Source: Syntrophobacteraceae bacterium
Lineage (GTDB): Bacteria > Desulfobacterota > Syntrophobacteria > Syntrophobacterales > Syntrophobacteraceae
Direction of reading: 5' to 3'
DNA: 54,068 nucleotides
NCBI GenBank assembly: GCA_031292195.1
Contig: JARLHP010000068.1
Span: 1-54,068 of the forward strand
Of this stretch, positions 34,459 to 42,747 are shown piece after piece. The notes beneath the pieces were generated by a model. That model saw nothing but the letters and a program-made list of their open reading frames with translations. It made no database searches and was not told where the DNA came from. The position numbers were made by a program, and so were the translations under genes. Position 1 is the stretch's first letter, and every line of letters begins with the position of its first letter.

Positions 34459-35662
34459 GGGTTCCCCCACACGTCTCGTTAAATGTTCTTGCCAGCAGTG
34501 TGTCGAAGACGGCCTCGCTTTTCTCCGTACCATTGACTTGCTGGGCTTGGATAGAGAAGACATCTCGACAGTGGTGCTCATAAATGTCTTGTCGGTCAAT
34601 CGGAGGTATTATAATCGGAAACGCTCGCAATTCACGTGCGTTAATATTTGATTGCCCGATGGCGCCACGGGCCGTTTCGAACAACGTACGCTTCATGTGT
34701 GCCGAATTCATGAATGCCCAGAAGAAGAACGGATTAACTTTATTCCTTGCGACCCGCACTCGGATGAAATATGACGCGGCAACCGCCTCGCGCGAACCAT
34801 CCCATATGCCCGTCTTTCCAACCAAATCTTTGCTGTTCGTGCGGTTAAAGAGAATGTCACCCTCAACCAGACCGAAGTGTTCTGCGTCTTCTCGAGACAA
34901 CTCCACGTACTTTAAGTCGTCGAGTTTAAGATAGCCGGCGAAATCGACATTTCCCATCCGGATCATGGGAACCCCCGCCACGTTATCTGACGCCTTTTTA
35001 CTGCTTCCGTAGTCGGCCGCAACAATAACATCGCCAGCCGTTGCCATCGGCCACCCTTTCGGATTCGTCGCAGAATCGCCAAACATATCGAGGAACAGGG
35101 CCGGAATTATCTCCGCAGCTTTCTTTTGCGCTTCCCGCCGCAGGCGGACAATCCCTTCTGCACGGGAGAGAATATCGACGACGCGGTGTTGTTCTTCGAG
35201 CGGAGGAAGCGACATTTCCATCCGCCGAAGCTCGGATGACTTGAATGCGGCCTGGCTCACCCAGCGCGTTGCTTGCGCAGAGAAATACCCAATGTCCCGC
35301 GTCCTGTGAAACCAATAAGCCATGAACTGTGGCATGACCCTGGTTTGGTCAACCCGAATGCGCGTCAAGTGATTGGAAAATCCAGCTTTTATTGGCTGTT
35401 CAATCAGAGCGGCCTTGCCCACCAACTCAGCACTGTTTGTGTTGTTGAAGAGAATGTCACCCTCCTCTAGCATTTCCTTGCCATTCGGAGCCTCCTCCGG
35501 GGGGACTTTATAGATTTGGTCCAAAGAAAGCTGGCCGCTATTCGTAAGGTTGAAGGGGCGAAGATGAATCAGACCATTCTCCACCAGCTTGGTTTTGCTA
35601 CATGCGAAACCGGATTCATCTGAAACGATGATATCATTGAGCAACACGCGGGGAGTTTTCAT
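34445..35662 (-). CDS. hsdS: Type I restriction-modification specificity subunit HsdS
   Basis: This 405-residue protein has the duplicated design of HsdS: two target-recognition domains (about 1-160 and 200-370), each starting with a W/D-rich strand and including N-N-T-N-S-A or N-R-T-N-S-K-D-L-V-G-K-T-G, separated and followed by conserved helices (L-P-P-L-E-E-Q-H-R-V-V-D-I-L-S-R-A-E and I-I-P-P-I-D-R-Q-D-I-Y). It reads DNA sequence for methylation and restriction. The sequence recognised cannot be read from it. It starts within the ATGA that closes hsdM and overlaps ietA by 14 bp. Confidence 0.92.
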   Translation of the reverse strand: MKTPRVLLNDIIVSDESGFACSKTKLVENGLIHLRPFNLTNSGQLSLDQIYKVPPEEAPNGKEMLEEGDILFNNTNSAELVGKAALIEQPIKAGFSNHLTRIRVDQTRVMPQFMAYWFHRTRDIGYFSAQATRWVSQAAFKSSELRRMEMSLPPLEEQHRVVDILSRAEGIVRLRREAQKKAAEIIPALFLDMFGDSATNPKGWPMATAGDVIVAADYGSSKKASDNVAGVPMIRMGNVDFAGYLKLDDLKYVELSREDAEHFGLVEGDILFNRTNSKDLVGKTGIWDGSREAVAASYFIRVRVARNKVNPFFFWAFMNSAHMKRTLFETARGAIGQSNINARELRAFPIIIPPIDRQDIYEHHCRDVFSIQAQQVNGTEKSEAVFDTLLARTFNETCGGTHGTE

Positions 35663-37281
35663 TCTGTCTCCGCCAGCACGGTCCGCAAAGCTTCCACCTC
35701 TTCCATAATCTCCGCCTCAATCGCCGCCAGTTCTTCCAGCAGTTCGCGGGGGTCCCGGTGCTCAACCGCCGTACGGTTCATAGGCCGGTAGCGTCCGGCC
35801 GAGAGGTTGAAGTCATTGGCGCGGAGCGTGGCCGCGTCTGCAAACCACCAGTTATTGGTCCATTCCTTGGACTTGTCGCGGTTTTCCCACTCGGCCAGGC
35901 GTTCGCCCTTCCCTTGATATGTCGCCACCAGCCCGGGCAGGTCGTCTAGTTCAATGGGCGTGTCGTGATTGGCATCGAGCTTATAGCCGTCATCATCGGC
36001 GTGCAGGAACAGCACGCGCTCCGTGGTCCCTCCCCTCCTGAAGAACAGCACCGAGGTTTTGACGCCCGAATAGGGCTGAAAAACGCCACCCGGGAGCGAC
36101 AACACGGCCTCGACTCGGTTGTTTTCGATCAGTTGCCGGCGCAGTTCCTTATGGGCCGTTGTGGAGCCGAACAGGACGCCTTCGGGCACGATGACACCAC
36201 ACCGTCCGCCGGGGCGAAGGCTGTCCATCATGTATTTCACGAAAAGAAGCTCGGTTGCGGTCGAGGTCCCGACCTTCACGTCATCGACGATGCGGTCCTT
36301 GTCCACGCGCCCCGAAAACGGCGGATTGGCGAGCACCACGTTATAGCCGTCAGGCGGCAGTCCATACTCGGCCTTTTTCTCGGCATCGAGCGTCGTGGTA
36401 AGAACGTTGCGCAACAGGATGTGCACGTTCGGAAGCCCGCGCAGAGTCAGGTTCATCGTGGCCAGGCGGACCATTTTGGGGTCCACGTCGCTTCCGAAGA
36501 ACGTGGCCGTCTGCAGGGCCGAGACTTGCTTGGCGGAAAGCTTGTCTCCCCATCCGCGCCGCTGCGCTTTCCCGTCCACCTCGACTTCCTGGATGGCGCC
36601 GGCCGATGAATGGACAAGCCGGATATGGTTGTAGGCGGCGACAAGAAAGCCGGCCGTTCCGGCCGCTGGATCGAAGATCGTCTCGCCGATCTTCGGGTCG
36701 ATGATCTCTACGATTGTCCGGATGATGTGGCGCGGCGTCCGGAACTGGCCAAGCTCGCCCGCCTGTTTGATTTGCTTGAGCACATGCTCGAAGAGATCTC
36801 CCTTGCTGTCAGCATCCTCCTGGTCGAGCCGGAGCCCGTCCACCAGGTTGATGACCTGGGTTAAAACGGTCGGCTCGTCAATCGTGAGGCGCGCGCCGCG
36901 CATGAAATTATGCGTGCCGTTTTCGGCGAATTCGGCAAAGAACGAAAACACTTCATCACGCACAAAACGCACCAGTGGCTCGCCTGAAAGCCCTTTTGCC
37001 CACACCGACCAGCGGAAGCGCTCCCGCGGGACGCTCGCAACGCCTTTTTTCGGGGCGTTGAGCGGGTTTTTGAGCGTCCAGTCGCCCTCGAACATGCTGG
37101 TGTAGGGCCGTTTCAGGACCTTGGCTTTCATGATGTTGTCGCGGTCGATGCCCTCGATCAGGTAAAAGAAAAATAAAAACGAGAGCTGTTCGGCATTCGT
37201 GACCGGATCGGGGTATCCGCCGCCATAGAGATAGTCTCGGATTTGCTCGATGGAGCGGCGCATGTCGGGAGTTAAAGGCAT
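35659..37281 (-). CDS. hsdM: Type I restriction-modification methyltransferase HsdM
   Basis: This 540-residue N6-adenine methyltransferase has the HsdM N-terminal helical domain (residues about 1-150), the SAM-binding F-D-P-A-A-G-T-A-G-F (about 205-214) and the catalytic N-P-P-F (in V-V-L-A-N-P-P-F-S-G, near residue 312). Length is normal. It overlaps hsdS by 4 bp and follows hsdR after 19 bp. It methylates the host sites and, with HsdS, forms the core enzyme. No damage is seen. Confidence 0.93.
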   Translation of the reverse strand: MPLTPDMRRSIEQIRDYLYGGGYPDPVTNAEQLSFLFFFYLIEGIDRDNIMKAKVLKRPYTSMFEGDWTLKNPLNAPKKGVASVPRERFRWSVWAKGLSGEPLVRFVRDEVFSFFAEFAENGTHNFMRGARLTIDEPTVLTQVINLVDGLRLDQEDADSKGDLFEHVLKQIKQAGELGQFRTPRHIIRTIVEIIDPKIGETIFDPAAGTAGFLVAAYNHIRLVHSSAGAIQEVEVDGKAQRRGWGDKLSAKQVSALQTATFFGSDVDPKMVRLATMNLTLRGLPNVHILLRNVLTTTLDAEKKAEYGLPPDGYNVVLANPPFSGRVDKDRIVDDVKVGTSTATELLFVKYMMDSLRPGGRCGVIVPEGVLFGSTTAHKELRRQLIENNRVEAVLSLPGGVFQPYSGVKTSVLFFRRGGTTERVLFLHADDDGYKLDANHDTPIELDDLPGLVATYQGKGERLAEWENRDKSKEWTNNWWFADAATLRANDFNLSAGRYRPMNRTAVEHRDPRELLEELAAIEAEIMEEVEALRTVLAETE

Positions 37282-37300
37282 ATCTTCTTTTTCCTGTTGC

Positions 37301-39445
37301 CTAATGAAACGGAAGCAACTGTTGCTCTTCCGCCGCGAGAGAGAGTTCTGTTGGGTATTTACTGAACACGGCCGCTGTCAGCCCGCTCAGCAGACTTTCC
37401 AGCCGCTCTTCACCGCCAAAGACGCGCGTTGCTTGCATAACCCCGCCCATAAGAGTGAAGGGCGGGAAAGCGAGATGTGCAAGGCTGAACTCATCCAGGG
37501 TGTCGGCATTGGCGCGGAGCTGGTTCCCGATCACGCGCAGCCAGCTTTCTTCGGTTGGCGTCAGACCCTCCTGGCCCAGGAGCCAGGCCTCGAAATTCGC
37601 GCCAACCTCCACCGCCTTCTGTTCCGAAGCTTCCGGGAAGATCATTTTGCCGTTTTCGTCGATCGTGACCCACTCCCGGGTCATCGGGTCGATATGGTCG
37701 TCGATATCCAGAGCCAGCAACTTGCGCGGCTCGTATTTCTTTTTCTTCTTCCGCTCCGTTATGATCCCGCCCTTGATGATCTCCTCGTCGTCGCCATGGT
37801 AGTCGCAGACGCCCACGAAATCAAACATGGTGAAAACCGGTTTTGTGGGCAGCTTGCGCGTTCCGCGACCTCGCATCTGCTGGTAGAGAATGGCCGATTT
37901 GGTGAAGCGCGCAAACACCAGGTTGACCACCTCGGGACAGTCGAAGCCGGTGTCGAGCATGTTGACCGACACCAGGATTTTCGGGAAATTCTCTTTTTTA
38001 AACCGCTTGATCTTGCTCATACCGTCAACCGTGTCATCTTTCCCCGTGCCCGAGACCACATAATCGGCATAGCGGATTTCCGGGGAAGGTTTTTGATCCT
38101 TGAATTGCTCGTCGAGCATTTCGGCCAGGGTTTCCGCATGGCGTTTGGTGACAGCGAAGACGATGCTCTTGCCAATGAGCGGCTTGCGCAACCTGCCCTT
38201 ATCGTCCCGGTAGCCGTTATCGTACACGTCGCGGAACTCCCGCACGATTGCACGGTTGCGTTCCGGGATCGTGAAACGTCGCTCCAGGGCCGCCGGGTCG
38301 ATCATGATGCTTTGCTCGTCCCCAAACAGCTTTTCGAATTCGCCGCGGGTGATCGCATCCATAGCCGACCAGTCAAGCTCATTGCGTTTGACCTCGAAGC
38401 CGCCATCGGCGGCCGTTTTCACGGTTTTGGCCTTGTAAATCTGGTAAGGGACCAGGTAACCCTCGCGGATGGCATCCTTCAGCTTGTAGGTAAACGTCGG
38501 CTTGTCCACTTCGAAAAAGCGCAGCGTGTCGCGCACGAAAAGCCTGTCCTCTTCGTCGTCTCCGGCGTTTTCCCCCGCCACACAGGGCGTTGCCGTGAGG
38601 CCGACCTGGATACCGTCGAAGTGTTTTAAAACGCCGCTCCATTTGCCGTAAATGCTGCGGTGACATTCGTCGCTGATAATCAGATCGAAATACCCCGAGG
38701 AATAATCGCCGTAGATATTGATCATGCTTTGCAGGGTGGTGATCGTGACTTGTTTTTCGTCCTGGAAGCGCCGGCCCGCCCGCAGCACGTAACAGGGATA
38801 ATCCGGCAGATGCTCCGCAAAGACGTCTTCGGTTTGCTTGGCGAGTGGTATGCGATCCACGAGGAACAAAACGCGCGTGATGGCGTTCGCTTGAAACAGC
38901 CGCTTGATGAAAGCCGCCGCCATGCGGGTTTTGCCCGTCCCGGTCGCCATCTCCACGAGCAGCTTACGCCTGCCCTGCCTTATTTCCTGGCAAAGGGTGT
39001 CAATGCATTCCATCTGATAATCCCGGCCGGCGATGTGTTTGTCGATAGGCACCCCAAGCGGGTCTTGTTTCACCTGGCGGGTGGCAAAACGCTTTTCAAG
39101 GTCTGTCTGTTTGAAGAACGTTTTAACCGCGCGCGGAAAGGCTTGGCTTTCCCATTCCCAGAAACGGATTTCCTGTCCGTTGGCCAGAAACACATAAGGG
39201 ACGCCGAGCTGTTTTGCATAGGCTTTGGCCTGCTCAGCCGCCTCCCCCGGACTGATAGAGAACCGCTTCGCCTCGATCACAGCCAGGGAACGCCCGTAGC
39301 GGTCGCAGAGCACATAGTCCGCCCGCGTGTTATCCGGTAACACGTATTCGTAACGGACACTGTTTGGGTCTTGTGTTTTCCATCCCAGATCGGCCAACTG
39401 GGAGTCGATTAGCACCCGCGAGAAAGCTTCATTGCTGTTTGTCAT
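37301..39445 (-). CDS. hsdR: Type I restriction enzyme subunit HsdR
   Basis: This 714-residue protein has an N-terminal nuclease domain (D43...E58-A-K60, the Glu-x-Lys motif), a superfamily 2 helicase with Walker A M-A-T-G-T-G-K-T near residue 166 and D-E-C-H near 260, helicase motif VI-like Q-Q-M-R-G-R-G-T-R, and a short C-terminal domain. It is of the EcoEI-like class, which is shorter than EcoKI HsdR of over 1000 residues. It cuts unmodified DNA with translocation. It starts in the ATGA overlap of the 75-residue gene. The order R-M-S in one operon is unbroken. Confidence 0.9.
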   Translation of the reverse strand: MTNSNEAFSRVLIDSQLADLGWKTQDPNSVRYEYVLPDNTRADYVLCDRYGRSLAVIEAKRFSISPGEAAEQAKAYAKQLGVPYVFLANGQEIRFWEWESQAFPRAVKTFFKQTDLEKRFATRQVKQDPLGVPIDKHIAGRDYQMECIDTLCQEIRQGRRKLLVEMATGTGKTRMAAAFIKRLFQANAITRVLFLVDRIPLAKQTEDVFAEHLPDYPCYVLRAGRRFQDEKQVTITTLQSMINIYGDYSSGYFDLIISDECHRSIYGKWSGVLKHFDGIQVGLTATPCVAGENAGDDEEDRLFVRDTLRFFEVDKPTFTYKLKDAIREGYLVPYQIYKAKTVKTAADGGFEVKRNELDWSAMDAITRGEFEKLFGDEQSIMIDPAALERRFTIPERNRAIVREFRDVYDNGYRDDKGRLRKPLIGKSIVFAVTKRHAETLAEMLDEQFKDQKPSPEIRYADYVVSGTGKDDTVDGMSKIKRFKKENFPKILVSVNMLDTGFDCPEVVNLVFARFTKSAILYQQMRGRGTRKLPTKPVFTMFDFVGVCDYHGDDEEIIKGGIITERKKKKKYEPRKLLALDIDDHIDPMTREWVTIDENGKMIFPEASEQKAVEVGANFEAWLLGQEGLTPTEESWLRVIGNQLRANADTLDEFSLAHLAFPPFTLMGGVMQATRVFGGEERLESLLSGLTAAVFSKYPTELSLAAEEQQLLPFH

Positions 39446-39669
39446 GCGCTCTCTTCTGCCGCCGGGATGGTAAGTTCGGCTTCAACCGTGTCTTCGTCTG
39501 CCTCAACGTCCTCCCCTTCTTCCGGAACATCGCCAACGTAGGGCGCCTCCCCCGTCACCACCTCTATCAGCCTCATAAGTTGCTTTTGTCGGTCCGCCAT
39601 AAAAGCTTCAAAAGCATCGGTGCGCAGTAGCGATTTGGAATACAGGGTTTGTTTTAAAGATAGACTCAA
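39442..39669 (-). CDS. Small acidic protein between abiEii and hsdR
   Basis: This 75-residue frame starts with TTG (39669) and overlaps hsdR by 4 bp. The first 40 residues would form a basic/amphipathic helix (F-E-A-F-M-A-D-R-Q-K-Q-L-M-R-L-I-E), and the last 35 are acidic (E-E-G-E-D-V-E-A-D-E-D-T). The ribosome binding site is weak. I do not recognise it. Small genes at the head of type I operons sometimes encode regulators or DNA-mimic-like accessory proteins; that is only a guess. Overlap and direction argue for a real gene. Confidence 0.6.
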   Translation of the reverse strand: MSLSLKQTLYSKSLLRTDAFEAFMADRQKQLMRLIEVVTGEAPYVGDVPEEGEDVEADEDTVEAELTIPAAEESA

Positions 39670-39696
39670 GCACTCTGTGCAGTCTCCTTTGTGGTC

Positions 39697-40626
39697 CTAC
39701 GAACGCGAAACCAGTATCACAAGCCGCCTTGTGGCCGAGAAGGCCTCGGCAAAACTGATCCGCTCATCTTCTTTTGCAAACGATACCTGCAGGACGAAAG
39801 TTTCATACTCCGAAGCCCACAGCTTGTCATTGTGCAGAAGATCGAGCATGGCTTCAAACCTTTCCTTGGGGCTTGAAGGCACTCCCTCCCCTCCCCGACC
39901 TGTGTCGCCTTCGACCGTCTTGCGCGCCAGGGCCGGAAAACAGGACGCCTTGGCCGCGACCCCTTCGAGCGCCGCCAAGTCATGAAGATGCCGGATGATC
40001 GCAGGATCGTCGTCAGCGCTTCCTCTTTTGCGCGTTTTGCGCGCGCACACGCGCCAGGCCAATGTGCTCAACTTGTCGGCGGCTGTTTCTATGGGATCGA
40101 TACAGGGGAAAGCTGCAACTTCGGGCGGCTGCTTTTGCGCCTGTGCGATCAGCGACTGAACCGGCCGGTTGATCGGCTTGAGCGCCGGCGCATGGAAAGA
40201 CATCTCGATGCGAAGGTGGGGCCGGAGGCCCCCTGGTGTCGCGAAATGGCTTGGATAGGCAAGGTCGGCCGCGAAAAACTGGCTTTGATTGCCGATCAGG
40301 GGCGTGCCCGTAAGCTCGAATTCATTCGCCGAGAGGGCCGAGAGAATCCGCTCACGGAAGGTCCGCCGGTTATTGCGGGCCACCGCGCCGCTCGCGGCTT
40401 GCGGCATCGCAACCTTGAAGTCGATATCTTCAGAAAAGCGCTTGATAAGGCTCCATCCCTTCGACAGCGACGTGCCGCCGGAAAAGACCGGCTTCGCGTC
40501 GGCATGATCGAGCGATGCAAGGATGCCAAGGGCGCGGACGACATGCCAGTCCTTCTCGACCAAACCGGGGTTTGTTCCGAGCGCAGTGGCGAGTTGTTCA
40601 ACGAGGTCCCGGGCGAGCACGTTCAA
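39697..40626 (-). CDS. abiEii: AbiEii/AbiGii-type nucleotidyltransferase toxin
   Basis: This 309-residue protein belongs to the AbiEii/AbiGii toxin family (nucleotidyltransferase fold). Visible motifs are G-G-T-S-L-S-K-G (about 49-56), F-S-E-D-I-D-F (about 64-70, with the metal-binding Asp), an E-T-A-A-D-K-L region (about 180) and H-D-L near 211. These match the family motifs I to IV. AbiEii-type toxins modify tRNA or nucleotides to halt growth upon phage attack. The TTG start overlaps abiEi by 29 bp. It is followed after 27 bp by the small acidic gene. Confidence 0.87.
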   Translation of the reverse strand: MNVLARDLVEQLATALGTNPGLVEKDWHVVRALGILASLDHADAKPVFSGGTSLSKGWSLIKRFSEDIDFKVAMPQAASGAVARNNRRTFRERILSALSANEFELTGTPLIGNQSQFFAADLAYPSHFATPGGLRPHLRIEMSFHAPALKPINRPVQSLIAQAQKQPPEVAAFPCIDPIETAADKLSTLAWRVCARKTRKRGSADDDPAIIRHLHDLAALEGVAAKASCFPALARKTVEGDTGRGGEGVPSSPKERFEAMLDLLHNDKLWASEYETFVLQVSFAKEDERISFAEAFSATRRLVILVSRS

Positions 40627-41017
40627 AACTCAAAAAAACCCCGTCATAGCCGAGCTTACGGCTGATACGCCCACGAACGCCCACCACGCGCCCCGTGGGT
40701 ACCTGGGTTGTCCGGCCGGCATTGTAGTCTTGCTCAAGCTGGCTGGCTGTAATCTCGACCCCGAGCCGCATGAGCGCTTCCGTCAGTGTGGCCAGGCCCT
40801 TGGGCGGTACGGGTTTATCCGTGAATGGCGATTTTACGGCGCGGGTGTAAATCCCGTAACCGACCTTGAGCAGTCGGCCGTTGCGGACCAAGCCGCGAAG
40901 AACGCGCCCCACCTGGTCATAGCCGCCGAGGTCGCGGAAATCCGAGCGCAAAAACACGTCGCCGCGTTTACGGGCGATCCGTTTCATGACGCGCGTTTCC
41001 AAGTTTTCGGCTCTCAT
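40598..41017 (-). CDS. abiEi: AbiEi-type antitoxin (winged-helix, DUF6088-like)
   Basis: This protein of 139 residues is the antitoxin-like partner of AbiEii. Its N-terminal part (M-K-R-I-A-R-K-R-G-D-V-F-L-R-S-D-F-R-D-L) is a winged-helix DNA-binding region, as in AbiEi/DUF6088 proteins, and the remainder (G-R-L-L-K-V-G-Y-G-I-Y) is the conserved antitoxin core. The ATG at 41017 with GAGGGG upstream is preferred to the open ATG at 41080, which would include non-conserved residues. AbiEi normally represses its own promoter; a 13-bp inverted repeat lies upstream at 41119. Confidence 0.82.
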   Translation of the reverse strand: MRAENLETRVMKRIARKRGDVFLRSDFRDLGGYDQVGRVLRGLVRNGRLLKVGYGIYTRAVKSPFTDKPVPPKGLATLTEALMRLGVEITASQLEQDYNAGRTTQVPTGRVVGVRGRISRKLGYDGVFLSFERARPGPR

Positions 41018-41039
41018 ATCACACCCCTCATACCTTACA

Positions 41040-41068
41040 AAAATACGACATTTCAGGGCGCGTTTCAA
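41040..41068 (-). promoter_or_regulatory. Putative promoter of the abiE/hsd/iet operon
   Basis: On the minus strand TTGAAA (41068-41063) and TATTTT (41045-41040) are 17 bp apart, about 23 bp before the abiEi ATG. The leader would be short. Confidence 0.5.
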
Positions 41069-41118
41069 TAGAAGAATCAAGGCTAAACGGCCAAGCCTGT
41101 GATCATGATATTATGAAA

Positions 41119-41148
41119 TCATGCGCTCATGCCGCCATGAGCGCATGA
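41119..41148. promoter_or_regulatory. Perfect 13-bp inverted repeat upstream of abiEi
   Basis: TCATGCGCTCATG (41119-41131) and CATGAGCGCATGA (41136-41148) are exact reverse complements with a 4-nt CCGC spacer. It is located about 50 bp upstream of the -35 box of abiEi. An operator role for AbiEi is plausible (inference); a cruciform or mobile-element end is the alternative. Confidence 0.65.
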
Positions 41149-41322
41149 GACCTTCTTGCGCAATGACCGGTTGCACTTTTCCGGCATGAGGGAGGGACAA
41201 TCCAATTTCTTCCGCCAATGGCGGTGGTTTTGTGGAGATCGCCCCCCCTTCCCTACGTTCCACATCGCCTCTGTCACGGCAAAACGCCTGTCATCCGGAT
41301 GTGGAACTCTGCTTTGGAATGT

Positions 41323-41395
41323 TCTTCGTACGAGCGGCTTCCAGCCGCGAAAGCCAAAGCCCGGGCAAACCCCGGTTGTTTCTTCTCGAATGATA
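41323..41395. repeat. Dispersed ~75-bp repeat, copy B (right of the defence operon)
   Basis: This copy matches 27802-27876 in order and orientation (TCTTCGTA(C/G)GAGCGGCTTCC, then AGCCGCGAAAG, a GCCCGGG/CCCCGG segment, TTTCTT and ATGAT). The hairpin is imperfect here. Confidence 0.7.
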
Positions 41396-41456
41396 CTTCT
41401 AAGGATTGTCGCGCCTGTTTTCCGGCGCCTTTACATACGGGAAGACTTTCCAAGAC

Positions 41457-41497
41457 GGGGTGGCCCGGACACAAGGAGTCCGGGGCGCGAATCGCCG
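41457..41497. repeat. Dispersed repeat GGGGTGGCCCGGACAC, copy D
   Basis: This copy matches 29285-29325 in the same orientation. It sits 61 bp after copy B. The rest of the 596-bp gap 41018-41613 has no supportable gene. Confidence 0.65.
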
Positions 41498-41613
41498 GGA
41501 GGGGGTTGGAAATCCTGCTGTCGATCGAGGTAAAATTCAGGTAAAAATCATCGCTTACCGCGTCCGCGGTTCTTCCGTAATCTCCCATGGCCGCGGCCAT
41601 ACCGACAAATCCG

Positions 41614-42411
41614 TCACTGTCGTTGAGCGGGCAGAGGAAGCGTTCCCGCCACGGTTATTCCCAGCCAGCCAATGCTTGCCCTTTCGGCCTGGACCTCTCC
41701 CAGCAGGCAAAGCTCTTCCACGGGATGGTCGAGCACCGTAATTGTCGCCTCCGCGTCATGAAGATCCGAGCACACCTTGCCCTGGATATCGGGTAAAACC
41801 CACGTCAACTCGGGATAGAGATTTGGCTTCAGAAGGTCCGGCCATGCAACCGTTCCGATTGTGCGATTGGCCATAAAGCCGTACGGTTTTCCGGGTTCGC
41901 CGGAAAGCGTGACCGCAGCCTCTATCAGGCGTCTATCCTTAACGCAAAGCGTGGCTCCAAGCCTGCTCCCCTTTTTGAGCGGTGCGGCGGCCAAATGTTC
42001 CAGGGGCAGGGAGCGCGTGATATAGGTCGAACCGGTCTTTTTCGGCCAGCCCTGGAGCAGTCCGCGAATCAAGGCGACATCCTGATCCACCCAGATAAAA
42101 GGACAGAAGTTGAAGCGATCTCCGTTTGGTCGTTCAATTTCAGTGATAACGATCGTTTCCCGGTACTGGGCGTAAACCGGATCGATCAGTTCCCGCCCGT
42201 CAGTGGTTGCCTGCCAGTCGGCGAAGTGGATACAGCCGTTTCCGGTAAGACGGCCGAGCGCCGGCGGAACGAGAGCCGCACTGTTTGAGATATCGAAATG
42301 TATGGCCACGTTTATCAGCCATCCGGCGTAATGCCATGGCGGTTCAGGCACGATCGACGAACGTCCGCTTGCCGTAAACGGTGCGGTGAAGCTTCTGAAT
42401 TTGATGTCCAC
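41614..42411 (-). CDS. Acetoacetate decarboxylase (ADC) family protein
   Basis: This 265-residue protein has the ADC fold signature. The W-P-K-K near residue 122 (in G-W-P-K-K-T-G) provides the catalytic Lys that forms a Schiff base in true decarboxylases; A-N-R-T-I-G and E-L-T-W-V-L-P are further family stretches. Many ADC-like proteins have other or no known substrates, so decarboxylation of acetoacetate is only one possibility. No solvent-producing genes are nearby. It stands alone between the repeats and a ParE/CopG pair, with about 50 bp to the toxin stop. Confidence 0.8.
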   Translation of the reverse strand: MDIKFRSFTAPFTASGRSSIVPEPPWHYAGWLINVAIHFDISNSAALVPPALGRLTGNGCIHFADWQATTDGRELIDPVYAQYRETIVITEIERPNGDRFNFCPFIWVDQDVALIRGLLQGWPKKTGSTYITRSLPLEHLAAAPLKKGSRLGATLCVKDRRLIEAAVTLSGEPGKPYGFMANRTIGTVAWPDLLKPNLYPELTWVLPDIQGKVCSDLHDAEATITVLDHPVEELCLLGEVQAERASIGWLGITVAGTLPLPAQRQ

Positions 42412-42462
42412 GGAGAGCTCCTCTTCAAAATTACCAGCTGCCTTTGCGTTCGTATAAGACGA

Positions 42463-42747
42463 TTAAGGTTTATCTTCAAGAGCATGCCAAACTCTCAAAA
42501 TCACGACAGCCTCGCCGTCCAACCGGTAGCGTATTATGTAACCGTGCTTTCCAAAAGGCACAAACAGTTCTCGGTCTTGCCGTCCTTCGAGCCTTTTACC
42601 AACACCGGGATGCACGAGTAAAAGGTTTGTCGCTTTCTTCAGACGCTCTGCGGCGCGTCTGGCCGCCTCCGGATTATCCGGCTCGATGAACCGACGCAAG
42701 CGTAGAATGTCATCACGGGCTGCGGGCAACCATATCAGCGTCGGCAT
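42463..42747 (-). CDS. ParE/RelE-type toxin
   Basis: This protein of 94 residues matches the ParE/RelE toxin family: N-terminal W-L-P-A-A-R-D-D-I-L-R-L-R-R-F-I, helix with A-A-R-R-A-A-E-R-L, H-P-G-V-G-K-R-L-E-G-R, then R-E-L-F-V-P-F-G-K-H-G-Y-I-I-R-Y-R and V-V-I-L-R-V-W-H-A-L-E. The ATG at 42747 is used (an open frame continues to 42786 but is not conserved). ParE poisons DNA gyrase and RelE cuts mRNA; which applies cannot be seen. It overlaps the upstream antitoxin gene by 13 bp. Confidence 0.85.
   Translation of the reverse strand: MPTLIWLPAARDDILRLRRFIEPDNPEAARRAAERLKKATNLLLVHPGVGKRLEGRQDRELFVPFGKHGYIIRYRLDGEAVVILRVWHALEDKP

Noticed and set aside
37250-38629. Long plus-strand open frame (459 codons)
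   Set aside because: Antisense to hsdR, with no recognisable protein features.
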